From positions 30,725 to 94,724 of the forward strand of contig CACNWV010000003.1 in NCBI GenBank assembly GCA_902624195.1: a stretch of DNA of 64,000 nucleotides. Direction: 5' to 3'. Positions 62,040-64,000 of the stretch are shown here, in pieces. The notes beneath the pieces were generated by a model. That model was not told the origin of the DNA. It saw only the letters and a program-made list of their open reading frames with translations, and made no database searches. Within the stretch, counting starts at the first letter, position 1. The number at the start of each line of letters is the position of its first letter. A program made the position numbers and the translations under genes. The stretch comes from an uncultured Pelagibacteraceae bacterium (GTDB lineage Bacteria > Pseudomonadota > Alphaproteobacteria > Pelagibacterales > Pelagibacteraceae).

Positions 62040-62414
62040 TTGAAAAAAACTTTTATGATGAATTTAAGTTGCCATTGTGGTCGAGTAAAAGCAGAAATTA
62101 AAATCAATAAAATAAATAAATTATTGAGGTGTAATTGCTCAATATGTAAAAGAAAAGGAGCTATAATGGCAATGGTAAAAAATGATGAATTTCATCTTTT
62201 AGAAGGAGAAGATAAATTGCAAATTTATCAATTTCACACAAATGTAGCCAAACATTTTTTTTGCTCAATCTGTGGAATTTACACACATCATAATCCAAGA
62301 TCTAATCCTAATATGACAGGATTTAATGTTGGTTGTGTCGATGAAATCGATACTTTCAATTTAGATGATATTCTAACAAATGATGGTTTAAATCACCCGC
62401 TAGATAAAAAATAA
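62040..62414 (+). CDS. GFA-family (glutathione-dependent formaldehyde-activating) zinc protein
   Basis: LSCHCGRVKAEI, CNCSICKRKGAI, HFFCSICGIYTHH Cys ligands. Confidence 0.9.
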   Translation: MKKTFMMNLSCHCGRVKAEIKINKINKLLRCNCSICKRKGAIMAMVKNDEFHLLEGEDKLQIYQFHTNVAKHFFCSICGIYTHHNPRSNPNMTGFNVGCVDEIDTFNLDDILTNDGLNHPLDKK

Positions 62415-62415
62415 A

Positions 62416-63333
62416 ATGAATTCACATCAATATAACTATCAAAAAGTAAAAGGTAGGTATCTAAATTTTTTGAAATCTCAAGAGATCTTATCTGAACCTT
62501 TTAGAGATAAAATGGGACAATTCGATAAATTTTTTCTTCCATTAAGTGAAAATATCTTTAAGTCATTTGCAAGAGACAATAAAACTAAGATTATTGGTCT
62601 TTCAGGAGGTCAGGGGTCTGGTAAATCTACTATTTCAAATATTCTTAAAATAATTTTAAAAGAAAATTTTAATTTAAGCACTGTAATTTTTTCAATTGAC
62701 GATTTTTATAAAACTCTTAAAGAGAGAAGAAATATGTCAAGAAAAATAAGCCCGCTATTTATTACTCGAGGAGTTCCAGGAACCCACGACACTGTATTAT
62801 TATTAAAAATCCTCAAAAAATTAAAGGAGCGAAATTTAAAAAAAATTTTGATCCCAAAATTTGATAAATCAATTGACGACAGATTACCTAAAAGTAAATG
62901 GCAAAAAGTTTTTAAGAAACCAGATATCGTTATTTTCGAGGGCTGGTGTGTAGGAGCAATTCCACAGAAAAAAAAGGATTTAATACTGCCAGTAAATGAT
63001 CTAGAAAGAGAAAAAGATTATAAAAGAATATGGAGAAATAGAGTAAATCAAGAACTAGAAAAAAAATATAGTAAAATATTTAAATTAATTGATAAAATTA
63101 TTTTTTTAAAAGTTCCAAGTTTTAAACATGTTTTCAAATGGAGACTACTACAAGAAAAAAAACTTAAAGTTACTTCAAAAGGGAAAAAAATAATGAATAA
63201 TAATCAAATCAAAGAATTTATTATGTTTTATGAGAGACTTACAAAACATATGTTGAAAACACTTGTAAAAAAAGCTCAATGTGTAATAAAAATAGACGAT
63301 AAACACAGACTAAAATCAATTAAATTTAAATAA
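62416..63333 (+). CDS. D-glycerate 3-kinase (plant-type GLYK) family protein
   Basis: IIGLSGGQGSGKSTISNIL, SIDDFYKT, RGVPGTHD, IVIFEGWCVGA. Confidence 0.88.
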   Translation: MNSHQYNYQKVKGRYLNFLKSQEILSEPFRDKMGQFDKFFLPLSENIFKSFARDNKTKIIGLSGGQGSGKSTISNILKIILKENFNLSTVIFSIDDFYKTLKERRNMSRKISPLFITRGVPGTHDTVLLLKILKKLKERNLKKILIPKFDKSIDDRLPKSKWQKVFKKPDIVIFEGWCVGAIPQKKKDLILPVNDLEREKDYKRIWRNRVNQELEKKYSKIFKLIDKIIFLKVPSFKHVFKWRLLQEKKLKVTSKGKKIMNNNQIKEFIMFYERLTKHMLKTLVKKAQCVIKIDDKHRLKSIKFK

Positions 63334-64000
63334 ATGAAAAAGATAATTTTTTTCATAAATATTTTCTTGTTCTCTTTTGCAAGTGCTGAGGAAAATCTAA
63401 AATTTTATATTAATAAAGCAATTGAAAATAATTTACAACTAAATGCTGAGAGAAAAAATCTCGAGTCTGTAAAACAAAGCAAAAATATATCAAGAAGTGA
63501 ATTTTTGCCAAGTTTAACTCTATCTGCAGAACAATCTAGTGTAACTTCTTCTAATAGAACAGACCAAGATGGAGTAAGCTTGGCTGATACAAATTCTGAT
63601 AGTGAAAATAAAACAATTTCGATTGAGCAAAAAATCTTCACTGGTTTTAAAGGAGTCAATACTTTTAAAAAATCAGAATTAGAAACTCAGAAAGCAAAGT
63701 TGAAACTCAAACAAGTCGAACAACAAACAATTATAGACACCACATATGCTTATTTTGATTTGATATACAAAACAAAAAGTGAAAAATTTAATTTTTTAAA
63801 TGTTGACTTATTTGATAGACAGGTTGAATTTGACAACTCTCGTTCACAAAAAGGAGAAATAACCTTGACCGATCTAGCGCAGTCTGAGTCTTCTTTAGCA
63901 GGTGCCAATGCGAATTTAATTAAAGCTAAAACAGAACTATTATCATCGAAAACAAACTTTGAACGAGTGACTAGAGAAAAAGTTCCAAAATCTGAAAATT
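63334..64000 (+). CDS. tolC: TolC-family outer membrane efflux protein, truncated by window end
   Basis: Own translation MKKIIFFINIFLFSFASAEENLKFYINKAIENNLQLNAERKNLESVKQSKNISRSEFLPSLTLSAEQ...; open at 64000. Confidence 0.88.
   Translation, partial: MKKIIFFINIFLFSFASAEENLKFYINKAIENNLQLNAERKNLESVKQSKNISRSEFLPSLTLSAEQSSVTSSNRTDQDGVSLADTNSDSENKTISIEQKIFTGFKGVNTFKKSELETQKAKLKLKQVEQQTIIDTTYAYFDLIYKTKSEKFNFLNVDLFDRQVEFDNSRSQKGEITLTDLAQSESSLAGANANLIKAKTELLSSKTNFERVTREKVPKSEN

Overview
This AT-rich, gene-dense window looks like a SAR11 / 'Candidatus Pelagibacter'-type alphaproteobacterial chromosome. That assignment rests on gene content, a proteorhodopsin, minimal intergenic spacing and a solitary 5S rRNA beside surface-polysaccharide genes; it was not tested by a search. 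It opens with the end of a probable hypervariable segment (CysC-like APS kinase and a glycosyltransferase), then tRNA-Val and 5S rRNA. A mostly housekeeping core follows: pntAA/AB/B, typA, EF-P, fba/pgk/tkt, zapA, the tol-pal operon, ftsH, folP, glmM, thiD, purA, rpoH, rluD, xseB-ispA-dxs, aroC, pdxH, glyQS, ppdK, nadAC, pyrC and an acyl-CoA synthetase. A small accessory block beside tRNA-Arg holds a glycosyltransferase, a FkbM methyltransferase, an oxygenase-like protein and an ABC exporter. The proteorhodopsin locus follows, with a microprotein, ferredoxin and ferredoxin reductase. The most unusual observations are: (1) rpoH split by a one-base change in an A9 run; (2) ribosomal protein S21 with no canonical start codon, apparently starting at ATT behind a strong Shine-Dalgarno; (3) a structured, dyad-rich 5' leader upstream of a Q105 (blue-tuned) proteorhodopsin, plus a 44-aa membrane microprotein directly downstream; (4) a phage-like RuvC nuclease where canonical ruvCAB would be expected; (5) typA starting 2 nt after the CCA of an initiator tRNA; (6) a glycosyltransferase whose stop codon lies inside tRNA-Val. 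No CRISPR array, transposon or prophage was seen.
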